Source: Massilia sp. Root133
GTDB taxonomy: Bacteria; Pseudomonadota; Gammaproteobacteria; Burkholderiales; Burkholderiaceae_D
NCBI RefSeq assembly: GCF_001426525.1
Contig: NZ_LMEW01000005.1
Span: 176,367-240,366, forward strand
DNA: 64,000 nucleotides
Direction of reading: 5' to 3'
This document shows positions 33,732-43,250 of the stretch, piece after piece; position 1 is the first letter of the stretch; each line of letters starts with the position of its first letter. A model generated the notes under the pieces. The model was not told where the DNA came from and did not search any database. It worked only from the letters and a program-made list of their open reading frames with translations. The position numbers were made by a program, and so were the translations under genes.

Positions 33732-34670
33732 ATGAACCGACCGATCGCATTCTTCCTGTTCCCCGGCTTCCAGCTCGTCGACCTCGGCGCCATGACGGTA
33801 TTCGACCTGGCCAACGACGAGTATGGCGGCACGCCCTATGACCTGCGCATCGTGTCCGCGCACGGCACGCCTGTCCGCAGCGCGGCCGGCGCGACACTCC
33901 AGACGCAGGCGTGGCGCGACGCCGACGGCGCGTTCGACACCGTCCTCGTATTCGGCGCGGCGGACCCGATCGTCCCGGACGCCGACACCGTCGCGCTGCT
34001 GCGCCGGGCCGCCACCGGCGCGCGCCGCGTCGGTACCGTCTGCAACGGCACGGCGCTGCTGGCGCCGACCGGGCTGCTGGACGGGCGCCTCGTCGCCGTG
34101 CGCGCCATGCACGCGGCGGGCCTGCAGGCACGCCATCCGGCCATCCGCGTGGACCCGGACCGCGTGTGGATCCGCGACGGCAAGATCTGGAGTTCGGCCG
34201 GGATGACGGCGTCGATCGACCTCGCGCTCGCGCTCGTGGAGGACGATCTCGGTGCGGACGTCGCGCTCGCCGTCGCGCGCAGGCTCGTGCTGTACCACTG
34301 GCGCAGCGGCGCGGACACGCAGTCGTCCAACCTGCTGGACATGCGGCCGAAGTCGGACCGCATCCGCACGGCGCTCGGCTACGCGCGCCGCAATCTGCGG
34401 CTGCCGCTGTCGATCGACGAACTGGCCGAGCAGGTCCACATGAGCCGGCGCCACTTCACGCGCATATTCCGCGCGGAGACGGGACAGTCGCCGGCGCGCG
34501 CCATCGAGACGATGCGCGCCGAAGTCGCGCGCATGTTGCTGGAGAGCTCCGCGCTGCCGCTGGACACGGTCGCCCGCGAAGCCGGGTTCACGAGCGCGGA
34601 CCGGATGCGGACGGCGCTCGCGCGCGTGTACCGGCAGACCCCGCAGGACCTGCGCCGGCGCGCGGCCTGA
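33732..34670 (+). CDS. GlxA-type transcription regulator (DJ-1/PfpI plus AraC HTH)
   Basis: 312 aa. The N-terminal DJ-1/PfpI-like domain (about 3-170) keeps the nucleophile-elbow Cys in GTVCNGTALLA. The C-terminal AraC domain (about 215-310) has two helix-turn-helix motifs, LSIDELAEQVHMSRRHFTRIF and LDTVAREAGFTSADRMRTA (each near 20 residues). It precedes the molybdenum hydroxylase genes by 108 bp on the same strand and is a candidate regulator of them. The ligand cannot be predicted. Confidence 0.87.
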   Translation: MNRPIAFFLFPGFQLVDLGAMTVFDLANDEYGGTPYDLRIVSAHGTPVRSAAGATLQTQAWRDADGAFDTVLVFGAADPIVPDADTVALLRRAATGARRVGTVCNGTALLAPTGLLDGRLVAVRAMHAAGLQARHPAIRVDPDRVWIRDGKIWSSAGMTASIDLALALVEDDLGADVALAVARRLVLYHWRSGADTQSSNLLDMRPKSDRIRTALGYARRNLRLPLSIDELAEQVHMSRRHFTRIFRAETGQSPARAIETMRAEVARMLLESSALPLDTVAREAGFTSADRMRTALARVYRQTPQDLRRRAA

Positions 34671-34778
34671 CCCCTATCCAAAGACAGGGGGGCGATGGCC
34701 CGGATCGCCCCGATGATGGCCCACGACAGGGTCCCTGCCTTTCTACAATGATTGGTAACTCGTCCACAGGAGAAGACC

Positions 34779-36932
34779 TTGTCCCATCCCACCCTATCCC
34801 GGCGCCGCTTCCTCGCGGCCGGTGCCGCCGCCGGCGGCGGCCTGCTGCTCCAGTTCGCGCTGCCCCTCGCGGGCGCGGCCGCGCTGGCGTCCGGCGCCGG
34901 CCTGGCCCCCAACGCCATCGTGCGTATCCGCCCCGACGGCAAGGTGGTCCTGACCATGCCCTACGTGGAGATGGGGCAGGGCACGTACACGTCGATTCCG
35001 ATGCTGATCGCGGAAGAACTCGAGATCGACCTGAAGGACGTCGTGCTCGAACACGCGCCGCCGGACGACGCCAAATTCGCGAACCCGGCCCTCGGCTTCC
35101 AGGTGACGGGCGGCTCCACGACGATCCGCGCCGCGTGGGAACCCATGCGCCGCGCCGGCGCCACGGCCCGCGTGCTGCTGGTGCGCGCGGCGGCCGGCCG
35201 CTGGAACGTCGATCCGGCGTCGTGCCGCGCCGAGCGGGGCACCGTGCTGCACGTGTCCAGCGGGCGCAGGCTGCGCTACGGCCAGCTGGTCGACGCCGCC
35301 GCGAAGCTGCCGCTGCCGAAGGATGCGGACGTCGTCCTGAAACCGGCGGACGCGTTCCGCCTGATCGGCACGCCGGCGAAACGCCTCGACACGGCCGGCA
35401 AGCTGGATGGGTCGGCGCGCTACGGCATCGACGCCGTCGTCCCCGGCATGAAGGTGGCGGCGCTGGCCATCTCGCCCGTGTTCGGCGGCCGCCTGGCCGG
35501 CGCGGACGACGCAGCCGCGCTGCGCATCCCCGGCGTGCGCCAGGTCGTGAAGCTGGACGATTGCGTGGCCGTCGTCGCCGACAATATGGGGGCCGCCAAC
35601 AAGGGCATCGCCGCGCTGGCGCCGCGCTGGGACGACGGCCCGAACGCAGGCCTGGCGACGCATGACATCGTGGCCGACATGGCCAGGGCGGCCCGGGGTG
35701 CCGGCGCGAAGGTGCGCTCGGAAGGCGACCCGGAGGCCGCGCTGGGCAAGGCCGCCCGCGTGATCGAGGCGACCTATGAACTGCCATTCCTCGCGCACGC
35801 CGCGATGGAGCCGATGAACTGCACCGTGCACGTGAAGCCGGACAGCTGCGAGATCTGGACCGGCACGCAGGTCATCACCCGTGCGCGCGCCGTCGCGGCC
35901 AGGGTCACCGGCCTGCCCGAGGAGCGCGTGACGGTGCATAACCACCTGTTGGGCGGCGGTTTCGGGCGGCGGCTGGAGATCGACGGCGTCGAGCGCGCGG
36001 TGCGGATCGCGCGCGAGGTGCCGCACCCGGTCAAGGTCGTGTGGAGCCGCGAACAGGACATCCAGCACGACATGTACCGCCCGTATTTCTACGACCGCGT
36101 GCGCGCGGGCCTGGATGCGCAGGGCAAGGTCGTCGCGTGGACGCACCACGTCACGGGATCGTCCGTGCTGGGCCGTTTCATGCCGCCCGCGTTCCAGAAC
36201 GGCTTCGACCACGAGACGATGGATGGCGCCGAGGCGCCGCCGTATGCCTTCCCCGCGATCGGCGTCTCGTACGTGCGCCACGAACCGCGGAACATCCCGA
36301 CCGCGTTCTGGCGCGGCGTCGGCCCGACGCACAACGTGTTCGTGGTGGAGAGCTTCATCGACGAACTGGCCGCGGCCGCCGGCGCCGACCCGCTGCGCTA
36401 CCGCCTCGACCTGCTCGGCAACGACCCGCGCGCCCGCCGCGTGCTGGAACTGGCCGCGCAAAAGGCCGGCTGGCAGGGGCCGCGCGCGGGCGACGCCGGG
36501 CGCGGGCTGTCCGTGCAGTTCGCGTTCGGCACCTACATGGCGCTCGTCGTGGACGCGGTGGCCGGCCCGGAGAATGAGATCCGCGTGCCGCGCGTCGTCT
36601 GCGCCGTCGATTGCGGCGCCGTGGTGAATCCCGACACCGTGCGCGCGCAGGTCGAAAGCGCCATCGTGTTCGGCATCAGCGGCGCGCTGTACGGCGACAT
36701 CACCTTCCGCGACGGCCGCGTCGAACAAAGCAATTTTCACGATTACCGCGTCCTGAGGATGCACGAGGCGCCGAAGGTCGAGACGCACATCGTCGCCAGC
36801 ACCAACGCGCCCGGCGGCATGGGCGAGCCGGGAACGGCCGCGCTGATGCCGGCGCTGGCCAACGCCGTGTACGCACTGTCCGGCCGCCGCATCCGCAAGC
36901 TGCCGATCGGCGCAACCCTGCCCACCGCCTGA
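34779..36932 (+). CDS. Tat-exported molybdopterin-binding subunit of a xanthine-dehydrogenase-family oxidoreductase, TTG start
   Basis: About 717 aa. A twin-arginine leader ([10 protein letters not shown]) indicates folded export to the periplasm. The MoCo-binding domains follow: [11 protein letters not shown] near residue 60, [15 protein letters not shown] mid-protein, [10 protein letters not shown], and [10 protein letters not shown] near the end with the active-site Glu. This is the large subunit of the isoquinoline-1-oxidoreductase/aldehyde dehydrogenase (IorB-like) group, which lacks an FAD subunit. TTG at 34779 is chosen because AGGAGA (34768-34773) sits just upstream and the Tat leader starts there. 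Substrate unknown, perhaps an aldehyde or N-heterocycle. The next two genes supply the electron path. Confidence 0.87.
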   Translation: MSHPTLSRRRFLAAGAAAGGGLLLQFALPLAGAAALASGAGLAPNAIVRIRPDGKVVLTMPYVEMGQGTYTSIPMLIAEELEIDLKDVVLEHAPPDDAKFANPALGFQVTGGSTTIRAAWEPMRRAGATARVLLVRAAAGRWNVDPASCRAERGTVLHVSSGRRLRYGQLVDAAAKLPLPKDADVVLKPADAFRLIGTPAKRLDTAGKLDGSARYGIDAVVPGMKVAALAISPVFGGRLAGADDAAALRIPGVRQVVKLDDCVAVVADNMGAANKGIAALAPRWDDGPNAGLATHDIVADMARAARGAGAKVRSEGDPEAALGKAARVIEATYELPFLAHAAMEPMNCTVHVKPDSCEIWTGTQVITRARAVAARVTGLPEERVTVHNHLLGGGFGRRLEIDGVERAVRIAREVPHPVKVVWSREQDIQHDMYRPYFYDRVRAGLDAQGKVVAWTHHVTGSSVLGRFMPPAFQNGFDHETMDGAEAPPYAFPAIGVSYVRHEPRNIPTAFWRGVGPTHNVFVVESFIDELAAAAGADPLRYRLDLLGNDPRARRVLELAAQKAGWQGPRAGDAGRGLSVQFAFGTYMALVVDAVAGPENEIRVPRVVCAVDCGAVVNPDTVRAQVESAIVFGISGALYGDITFRDGRVEQSNFHDYRVLRMHEAPKVETHIVASTNAPGGMGEPGTAALMPALANAVYALSGRRIRKLPIGATLPTA

Positions 36933-36946
36933 ATAGAGGAACGAAC

Positions 36947-37402
36947 ATGACCACATTGACCATCAACGGCAAACGGCAGGCCGTCACGGCCGAACCGGAT
37001 ACGCCCCTGCTGTGGGTGCTGCGCGACGAACTGCACCTGAACGGCACCAAGTTCGGCTGCGGCATGGCGCTGTGCGGCGCCTGCACCGTGCACCTGGACG
37101 GCCAGCCCGTGCGCGCCTGCGTGACCCCGATCTCGGCTGCGGCCGGGCACAAGATCACGACCATCGAAGCGATCGGCGCCACACCGGTCGGCCAGCGCGT
37201 GCAGAAGGCCTGGGCCGCGCTGGACGTGCCGCAGTGCGGTTACTGCCAGTCCGGCCAGATCATGGCCGCCACCGCGCTGCTGAGAGCGATCCCGAAGCCG
37301 TCCGACACGGACATCGACCAGGCCATGTCGGGCAATATCTGCCGCTGCGGCACGTACCAGCGCATCCGGCTCGCGATCCACCAGGCGGCAGGCGATGCGT
37401 AA
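36947..37402 (+). CDS. 2Fe-2S subunit of the molybdenum hydroxylase
   Basis: 151 aa small subunit (IorA-like). It binds two [2Fe-2S] clusters through [15 protein letters not shown] plus a further Cys in the N-terminal domain, and CGYCQSGQ with CRCGTY in the C-terminal helical domain. The ATG at 36947 follows GAGGAACGA. It has no signal of its own and is presumably carried out by the Tat-bearing partner. It overlaps the cytochrome gene by 8 bp. Confidence 0.92.
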   Translation: MTTLTINGKRQAVTAEPDTPLLWVLRDELHLNGTKFGCGMALCGACTVHLDGQPVRACVTPISAAAGHKITTIEAIGATPVGQRVQKAWAALDVPQCGYCQSGQIMAATALLRAIPKPSDTDIDQAMSGNICRCGTYQRIRLAIHQAAGDA

Positions 37403-37919
37403 GCTGTTGGCGCTGTTGCTCATGCCCCTGATCGCGCAGGCTGGCGACGCCGCCCTGTTCGACCCCGTGGCGAGCGTCGTGATGGGCCCCCGTTGCATCA
37501 ACTGCCACCAGGCCGATGCGCCCCGCCAGAAAGACTGGGGCGTCATCCACGCGCAGCAGGTGGTGCGCGGGGCGGATGGCCACGGCTCGGCCGCGCTGCG
37601 CTGCCAGGCCTGCCACCAGGCGGCGAATTCCGCGGACGGGCGCGTGCCCGGCGTGAAGGACTGGCACCTGGCGCCGCGCAGCATGACGTGGCAGGGACTG
37701 GACAAGAAGGCGGTCTGCCTGCAGATGCGCGATCCGGCCCGCAACGGCAACCGCAAGACGCCGCGCGAGGTGGTGGAACACATGCGGTCCGACCCGCTCG
37801 TGCTGTGGGCGTGGCAGCCCGGCGGCGGCCGCACCACGCCCGCGCTGTCGCACGACGATTTCGTGAAAGCCCTCGTCGCGTGGGCGGACGCGGGGCTGCC
37901 GTGTCCGGACGCGCCCTGA
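37395..37919 (+). CDS. Dihaem c-type cytochrome, probable electron acceptor of the molybdenum hydroxylase
   Basis: 174 aa with signal peptide (1-16, LIAQA-GD) and two haem attachment sites, CINCH and CQACH. The region around it is small and His-rich, without a canonical cytochrome c fold beyond the motifs. The 8-bp overlap with the Fe-S subunit gene ties it to that enzyme; such periplasmic sets pass electrons to the respiratory chain through a cytochrome c. Confidence 0.87.
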   Translation: MRKLLALLLMPLIAQAGDAALFDPVASVVMGPRCINCHQADAPRQKDWGVIHAQQVVRGADGHGSAALRCQACHQAANSADGRVPGVKDWHLAPRSMTWQGLDKKAVCLQMRDPARNGNRKTPREVVEHMRSDPLVLWAWQPGGGRTTPALSHDDFVKALVAWADAGLPCPDAP

Positions 37920-37942
37920 ATCAACCCAATAAGGAAACAACA

Positions 37943-38662
37943 ATGAACACGCTGATCGAACAGATTCTCGAAGCCCACGGCGGCCTGGCGCGCTGGCAAT
38001 CGCACGACCGCCTGTCGGCCCACCTGAGCCAGGGCGGCATCCTGTGGCCGCTGAAAGGACATGGCGGCAAGCTGGACGAAGTCGACGTCCAGATCGACCT
38101 CAAGCAACAGTGGACATCGCATGCGCCGTTCGGCGCCGCGGACCGCCGCACGGCCGTGACGCCGCGGCGGGCCGTCATCGAGACGGTGGACGGCCAGGTC
38201 GTCGAGGTGCTCGACGATCCGCGCGCCTCGTTCGCCGGCTTCGGCCTGGAGACGCCATGGTCGGACCTGCAACTGGCCTATTTCGTCGGCTATGCGATGT
38301 GGAACTACCTCACCTTGCCGTTCGCGTTCGCGGAACCCGGCTTCGGCTTCGAGGAGCTGCCGGCCTGGGAAGAAAGCGGCGAGCGCTGGCACCGCCTGCG
38401 CGTCACCTACCCGGACACGATCGCGACGCACAGCCGCGTGCAGACGTTCTACGTCGGCACCGACTACAAGCTGCGCCGCCACGACTACGACGTCGACATC
38501 AACGGCGGCACCCCGGCCGTGCACTATTTTTCGGACTACACGACGGTCGACGGCATTGCGCTGCCGACCCGGCACCTGATCCATGTGCGCAATCCGGACG
38601 GCGGCCATGCGCCGGATCCGCTGGTCGTGTCCATCGCCGTCAGCGACGTGCGTTTCGGCTGA
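37943..38662 (+). CDS. Conserved-looking soluble protein, unknown function
   Basis: 239 aa with no signal peptide or membrane segment. It starts MNTLIEQILEAHGGLARWQ and is mostly beta-strand-like with many aromatic residues (FYVGTDYKLRRHDYDVD, HYFSDYTTVDGIALP), resembling the lipoprotein-carrier/DUF-type beta sandwiches. RBS AAGGAAA. It follows the cytochrome gene by 23 bp, so it is probably in the same operon. Confidence 0.7.
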   Translation: MNTLIEQILEAHGGLARWQSHDRLSAHLSQGGILWPLKGHGGKLDEVDVQIDLKQQWTSHAPFGAADRRTAVTPRRAVIETVDGQVVEVLDDPRASFAGFGLETPWSDLQLAYFVGYAMWNYLTLPFAFAEPGFGFEELPAWEESGERWHRLRVTYPDTIATHSRVQTFYVGTDYKLRRHDYDVDINGGTPAVHYFSDYTTVDGIALPTRHLIHVRNPDGGHAPDPLVVSIAVSDVRFG

Positions 38663-38667
38663 CGCGC

Positions 38668-39255
38668 ATGCAGAATGGCAGCAAGATCCACGTGATGCAC
38701 GCGCGGCCGCTGATGACGGCCGGCCTCGCGGCGTCGCTGCACGACCCCGACTGGCGGGTGACGACGCATGACGCCGAACCCGGCGCGGCGGCCGGCGCGG
38801 ACCTCGTCATCGCCGACTACGACACGGGCCTCGCCCTCGCGCGCGGCCGGCAGGTCCTCATCGTCACGCACCGCGACAAGGAGGCGGACGTGCTGCGCGC
38901 CTGCGCGGCCGCCGTGGCGGGCTACCTGCTCGAAGACGCCGATCCGGCGGATTTGCGGTACGCCGTGCGGCGCATCCTGACCGGCGACCGGCATTACAGC
39001 CCGGGCGTGACCAAGCACCTGGAGGCCGGCGGGTGCCGCGAGCACCTGACGAGCCGCGAGACCGACGTGTTGCGCCTGTTGGCCGGCGGCCGCTGCGACA
39101 AGCAGATCGCGCGCGACCTGGGCATCGGCGTCGGCACCGTGCGTTGGCATTTGCGCAATCTGATGGGCAAGCTGGGCGTGTCGGCGCGACTGCAGGCCGT
39201 CGTCGTCGCCGCGCAGCGGGGCATCGTCGGCATCGACGGGGTGGTGCCGGGGTGA
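38668..39255 (+). CDS. LuxR-type regulator with degenerate receiver domain
   Basis: 195 aa. The C-terminal LuxR HTH (about 130-190) is clear: LTSRETDVLRLLAGGRCDKQIA and VGTVRWHLRNLMGKLGV. The N-terminal half resembles a receiver (IHVMHARPLMTAGLAASL; DLVIADYDTGLAL), but the acidic pair that binds Mg2+ is replaced by His-Ala, so classical phosphorylation is doubtful. The ATG is 5 bp after the previous stop, so it closes the operon. No sensor kinase gene is adjacent. Confidence 0.82.
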   Translation: MQNGSKIHVMHARPLMTAGLAASLHDPDWRVTTHDAEPGAAAGADLVIADYDTGLALARGRQVLIVTHRDKEADVLRACAAAVAGYLLEDADPADLRYAVRRILTGDRHYSPGVTKHLEAGGCREHLTSRETDVLRLLAGGRCDKQIARDLGIGVGTVRWHLRNLMGKLGVSARLQAVVVAAQRGIVGIDGVVPG

Positions 39256-39320
39256 CTGTAAAGGGACGTCAAGAAGGCGAGGTGCCGGCCGCCGTCGACG
39301 GCCAGGCGTGACGCGCAGCG

Positions 39321-39707
39321 TTACGACGCGTCGGCTTCCGCAACCGGCTCCTCGAACGACAGCCGGTTGTGCGACGGATCGCGGATCGTCATCTCGCGGG
39401 TCCCCCACGGCATCGTCTGGATGTGCGGGCGCGAATACTTGAACGATTTCGCGAGCAGCGTGGCCTGGTAGCCGTCGAGGTCGCGCACGGCGATGCGGAT
39501 CGACGCGCCGGGGCTGCCGTCGCCGTAGTGCTCGGACAGGTGCAGCACGCAGTCGCCCAGCGACACCTGCATGTAGACGGGGAAGTCGCCGCCCTCGAAG
39601 CGGTGTTCCCAGTCGAGTTTGAAGCCGAGGAAGTCGATATAGAACTCGCGCGCCTTCGCTTCGTCGAAGATGCGCAGGATGGGGGTGACGCGGGACAGGG
39701 TGTACAT
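39321..39707 (-). CDS. VOC-family glyoxalase-like protein (bleomycin-resistance fold)
   Basis: 128 aa, a single VOC unit: TPILRIFDEAKAREFYIDFLGF opens it, then FPVYMQVSLGDCVLHLSEH, and it ends TIRDPSHNRLSFEEP with the metal-ligand Glu region. The length is right for the Ble/glyoxalase paralogues, whose substrates vary. ATG at 39705-39707 with AAGGAGG upstream. Followed in the same direction by no gene; converges with the LuxR gene. Confidence 0.83.
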   Translation of the reverse strand: MYTLSRVTPILRIFDEAKAREFYIDFLGFKLDWEHRFEGGDFPVYMQVSLGDCVLHLSEHYGDGSPGASIRIAVRDLDGYQATLLAKSFKYSRPHIQTMPWGTREMTIRDPSHNRLSFEEPVAEADAS

Positions 39708-39725
39708 GGAGCCTCCTTGCACGAT

Positions 39726-39938
39726 TCAGGCGCTGCCGTCCTGGCGGGCATCCGCGAGACGCTTGCGGTGCGCCGCGCCGAGGGTCAGGTGGAGCATGAC
39801 GGCCACGCCGGCGAAGCCGACGCCCGCGAGCCAGTCGGCGGCCGCGCCCGAGCGCACCGCGTCCACGCTGCGCGCGGCGGCGAGGAAGAGCATGCAGGCC
39901 GGTGACAGGAAGCGTGCGTAACGTGCGAAAAAGGACAT
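39726..39938 (-). CDS. Small two-helix membrane protein
   Basis: About 70 aa with two hydrophobic segments (near 12-24 and 34-54) and a basic end (RKRLADARQDG). It lies 18 bp before the VOC gene on the same strand, so probably co-transcribed. No family recognised. The start is uncertain; ATG at 39936-39938 gives the most compact product. Confidence 0.5.
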   Translation of the reverse strand: MSFFARYARFLSPACMLFLAAARSVDAVRSGAAADWLAGVGFAGVAVMLHLTLGAAHRKRLADARQDGSA

Positions 39939-40018
39939 GGCGCGGCAGACTGGCAGTGAAACGGAAAGCATACCAGATCGCCGCGCCCCGAGGATCGCAC
40001 TTTCTCACACGCGCATCG

Positions 40019-43000
40019 TCAGTACTTGTAGTTCAGTCCCAGCACGAACGAACGGCCCGAGTGCACGTACAGCAGCGTGTCGTTGCGCTGCGTGTCGCGG
40101 CCGTAGCGCAGCGGGGTGTCGTTCAGGTTCTGGCCCTCCAGCGACACGCGCAGTTGCGGCGTGATGTTGTACGAGAGGCTCATGTCGATGTTGGTGGAGC
40201 CGTCGACCATCGTGTAGTCGTGGCCCGCCACGTCGCCCAGCACGGCATAGATATAGCTGGAGCGGTGCGCGGCCGACACGCGCGCGCTGAACTTCGCATC
40301 CTCGTAGTACAGGGTGAGGTTGTGGGTGCGCGGCGACAGGCCCGTGAAGTCCGCGACCTGCGTCAGCTGCTCGTTCGCCGGCGTGGCCGGGTTGTCCACG
40401 CGGGTGATGTACGTGATGCGCGACTTCACGCGCGTCGCGTTGGCGAGCAGGCCGAAATTGCTCCAGAAGCCGGGCAGGAAGCTGAACGGCGCCTGCAGGT
40501 TGAATTCCCAGCCTTTCAGCGGACCGCCGGCCGTGTTGACCTTGCGGCTCACGTTGACTTCCGTCGTGGGCAAGGTCTGGCAGATCGGCGCGCCCGTCAG
40601 CGAGCAGCCGTTCAGGATCAGGAGTTCGTTCGGCAGCCCGAGCGTGTTGTACGGCACGCGCTCGTTGACGCTCTGGATGAAGCTCTTGATGTCCTTGCGG
40701 AAGTGCCCGAGCGAGACCATCGCGTTCTTCGCGTAATACCACTCGGCCTGCAGGTCGTACGTGTTGGCGCGGATCGGGTCCAGGTTCGGGTTGCCGATCG
40801 AGACCGACTGCGAGATCGGCGACACGGTCGCGTTCGGCGCGAGGTCCGTGTACTCGGGCCGCGACAGCGTCTTGCCGGCCGAGAAGCGCAGGAACACGTC
40901 CTTCGGCAGCTGCGCGGTCAGGTTGAAGGCGGGCAGCCAGTCGCGGTATTTCTTCGTGCCCGTATTCGGCTGCAGCTGGCCCTGCACGTTGATCATCGCC
41001 ATCGAGGTGGCCGTCGTCTCGGCGCCGCGCACGCCCGCGTTGCCGCGCCACGTCACGCCGAACAGGTCGTAATTGAAGTCGACCATGCCGTACAGCGCAT
41101 TGATCTTCTCTTCCACGCGGCGGTTGGTCTGCGCGAGGTAGTTGTATTGCGATCCCGGCACGGCGTCGCAGTGGCATTCCGTGTTGACGACGCCGAGGAA
41201 CTTCTGCAGGTCGACGGCCGCCCACGACCCCGGCACGCCGGTGCCGCCCAGGCCGGAGCCGAAGCCGCTGATCTGGCGCGAGATGTCGGCCATCGACACG
41301 CCGGCCGGCAGCGCGACCGCATTCGCGCTGTTGCCGACCTCGTAGTTGGTCCAGATGTTCTTGCGGGCCGAGATGCCGAAGTGGCTCGTCAGGTGGTCGT
41401 TGATCTCCCAGTGCACGTTGGCGGCCTGGGTCTGCAGCTTGTTCGTCGTGTCCAGGTAGCGGCCGACGAACATGCCGCGCACGTTGCCGGCGGCATCCTG
41501 CGGGGCGAACTGGAAGTTGGCCGGGTTGCTCACGTCGATGCCGAAGTTGAGCGTCGGGACGTTGCGGTTGTCGCGGAAGTCCCACGAGAAGCCGTTCACG
41601 TTCGGCGCGTCGAACTGCACGGTGGCGCGCATCGGCTCGTTCAGGTTCGAGTTCGAGTTACCGGCCATGAAGTCGGCCTTCACCGTGTCGCTGAACCTGT
41701 GGCTGCCGGACAGCACGTGCTGGCGGAACTTGGTCGTGTACACGTCCAGCAGGCCTTCGGTGCGCACGTCCACGCCGTTGAACTTGCCGTAGTCCCAGCT
41801 GCCGTTCTGGTCGAAGTGCGTGTCCAGGATCGACGTCTGCGGCTTGCCGTTCGAACCCAGGTTGCGGCCGAACGAGATCGCCTCGATGTAGTTGTCGTAG
41901 CGTTTATTGGCGAACTTGCCGTACATGAGGTCCAGATTCAGTTCGCTGTCCGCATTGCGCCATTGGTAGGAGTTGGTGATGCCGGTGCGCTCGTAATCGG
42001 TCTGCGAGCGGCGGTAGCGCGGGATGCGCGGCGCGAACGCGCCGGAGCCGGCGGCCGGATTCGCGACCGTGCCGCCGTAATTGTCCTTGCGGCCCATGAC
42101 GCTGTTGTACGCGGCCGGATCGGTCGTGCGCGGCATGCCGGTGCCGCAGGTGGTGGCGGTGATGCCCTTGACGGCGTCGTTGCCCGGGACCTGCGGCGAT
42201 ACGCCGACGGGCGAGCAGAAGCCGCCGTCGTTGCTGGCGCTGAGCAGTTCCACCGCTTCGTACCCTTCTTCCGTCGCGCGCCGTTTCGAGTACGCGGCCG
42301 AGAGCAGGGCCCCGACCTTGCCGTAGCCCGTGTCCCAGCGGTCCGACAGCAGCGCCGTCACGCGGGGCTGGGTCTTCCCGCTCAGGGAGTTGTGGCTTTC
42401 CTGGCCGCCGATGCTGAACGTGCGGCCCTTGAAGTCGAACGGGCGCGCCGTGCGCAGGTCGACGGTGGCGCCCAGCGACCCTTCCTCGATGTCCGCTTCC
42501 GACGTCTTGCGCACTTCCAGGCTGTTGAACAGCTCCGACGCGAACACGGAGAAGTCGAAGCCGCGGCCGCGGTTCGTGCTGCCGTTGATGTCCGAGGCGC
42601 CCGTCGCCGCCACGCCCTCGATGCCGTTGATGCGCACGCGCGTAAAGCCCGCGTTCAGGCCGCGCACGGTGATCTGCTTGCCTTCGCCGCCGTCGCCGCG
42701 CGCCAGTGCCACGCCGGGCACGCGCTGCAGCGATTCCGCGAGGTTCGCGTCGGGGAACTTGGCGATGTCTTCGGCCTTGATCACGTCGACGATGCCGTCG
42801 CTGTTCTTTTTCGTGTTCAGCGCGCTGTTCAGGCTTGCGCGAAAGCCCGTCACGACCACGACGCTGTCGGGCGATTTGCCGTCGGCGGCGGTCGTGGCGA
42901 CAGGCGCCGCATCGGCCGCGGCGGCCGTCTCCTGGCCTTGTGCATGCAGCGAAGCGAGCATCGCCAGGACGCCGATACTGATGCGGCTGCGGGGTGAAAG

Positions 43001-43036
43001 AGGATGAATGTTCCGAGGGGTTGCGGTGAAACGCAT
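40019..43036 (-). CDS. TonB-dependent receptor (TIGR01782-like)
   Basis: 1005 aa outer-membrane importer. Signal peptide to about residue 36 (LHAQGQE). The plug contains VVVVTGFRASLNSALNTKKN, DANLAESLQRVPGVAL, ITVRGLNAGFTRVRINGIEG and EEGSLGATVDLRTARPFDF, the set typical of the large sugar-linked receptors of Caulobacter and Xanthomonas. The barrel ends GLNYKY. ATG at 43034-43036 is preferred for its upstream GGAG; an in-frame ATG at 43051 has none. It is divergent from the GH28-GH35 pair, so pectic galacturonate/galactose oligomers are the likely cargo. Confidence 0.92.
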   Translation of the reverse strand: MRFTATPRNIHPLSPRSRISIGVLAMLASLHAQGQETAAAADAAPVATTAADGKSPDSVVVVTGFRASLNSALNTKKNSDGIVDVIKAEDIAKFPDANLAESLQRVPGVALARGDGGEGKQITVRGLNAGFTRVRINGIEGVAATGASDINGSTNRGRGFDFSVFASELFNSLEVRKTSEADIEEGSLGATVDLRTARPFDFKGRTFSIGGQESHNSLSGKTQPRVTALLSDRWDTGYGKVGALLSAAYSKRRATEEGYEAVELLSASNDGGFCSPVGVSPQVPGNDAVKGITATTCGTGMPRTTDPAAYNSVMGRKDNYGGTVANPAAGSGAFAPRIPRYRRSQTDYERTGITNSYQWRNADSELNLDLMYGKFANKRYDNYIEAISFGRNLGSNGKPQTSILDTHFDQNGSWDYGKFNGVDVRTEGLLDVYTTKFRQHVLSGSHRFSDTVKADFMAGNSNSNLNEPMRATVQFDAPNVNGFSWDFRDNRNVPTLNFGIDVSNPANFQFAPQDAAGNVRGMFVGRYLDTTNKLQTQAANVHWEINDHLTSHFGISARKNIWTNYEVGNSANAVALPAGVSMADISRQISGFGSGLGGTGVPGSWAAVDLQKFLGVVNTECHCDAVPGSQYNYLAQTNRRVEEKINALYGMVDFNYDLFGVTWRGNAGVRGAETTATSMAMINVQGQLQPNTGTKKYRDWLPAFNLTAQLPKDVFLRFSAGKTLSRPEYTDLAPNATVSPISQSVSIGNPNLDPIRANTYDLQAEWYYAKNAMVSLGHFRKDIKSFIQSVNERVPYNTLGLPNELLILNGCSLTGAPICQTLPTTEVNVSRKVNTAGGPLKGWEFNLQAPFSFLPGFWSNFGLLANATRVKSRITYITRVDNPATPANEQLTQVADFTGLSPRTHNLTLYYEDAKFSARVSAAHRSSYIYAVLGDVAGHDYTMVDGSTNIDMSLSYNITPQLRVSLEGQNLNDTPLRYGRDTQRNDTLLYVHSGRSFVLGLNYKY

Positions 43037-43250
43037 CGTTGTAGTCTCCATGTCGTTATCGATGACTCGTGCGGTCATATTGACGGGGGCATGGTAGCGC
43101 CAAGCATGCTCGAACGAACCGTCGATCCGGTCCGATCGCGGTAATAATCACGTTGTTGAGCGCTTGCATGGCGAATCGACAACGGTGCCCGCGCAGGCGG
43201 CACAATATGCGCTCACCGCGTGCGCGGTGCACAATCAAAGGAGACGTTCA
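43037..43250. promoter_or_regulatory. Divergent control region, TonB receptor / GH28 gene
   Basis: About 214 bp without a gene. It contains CGATC/GATCG arms around CGGTCC (43123-43138) and a perfect 7-bp hairpin CACCGCG-TG-CGCGGTG (43214-43229) 22 bp before the GTG of the GH28 gene. AAGGAGA follows at 43238. No promoter hexamers can be assigned with confidence. Confidence 0.45.
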
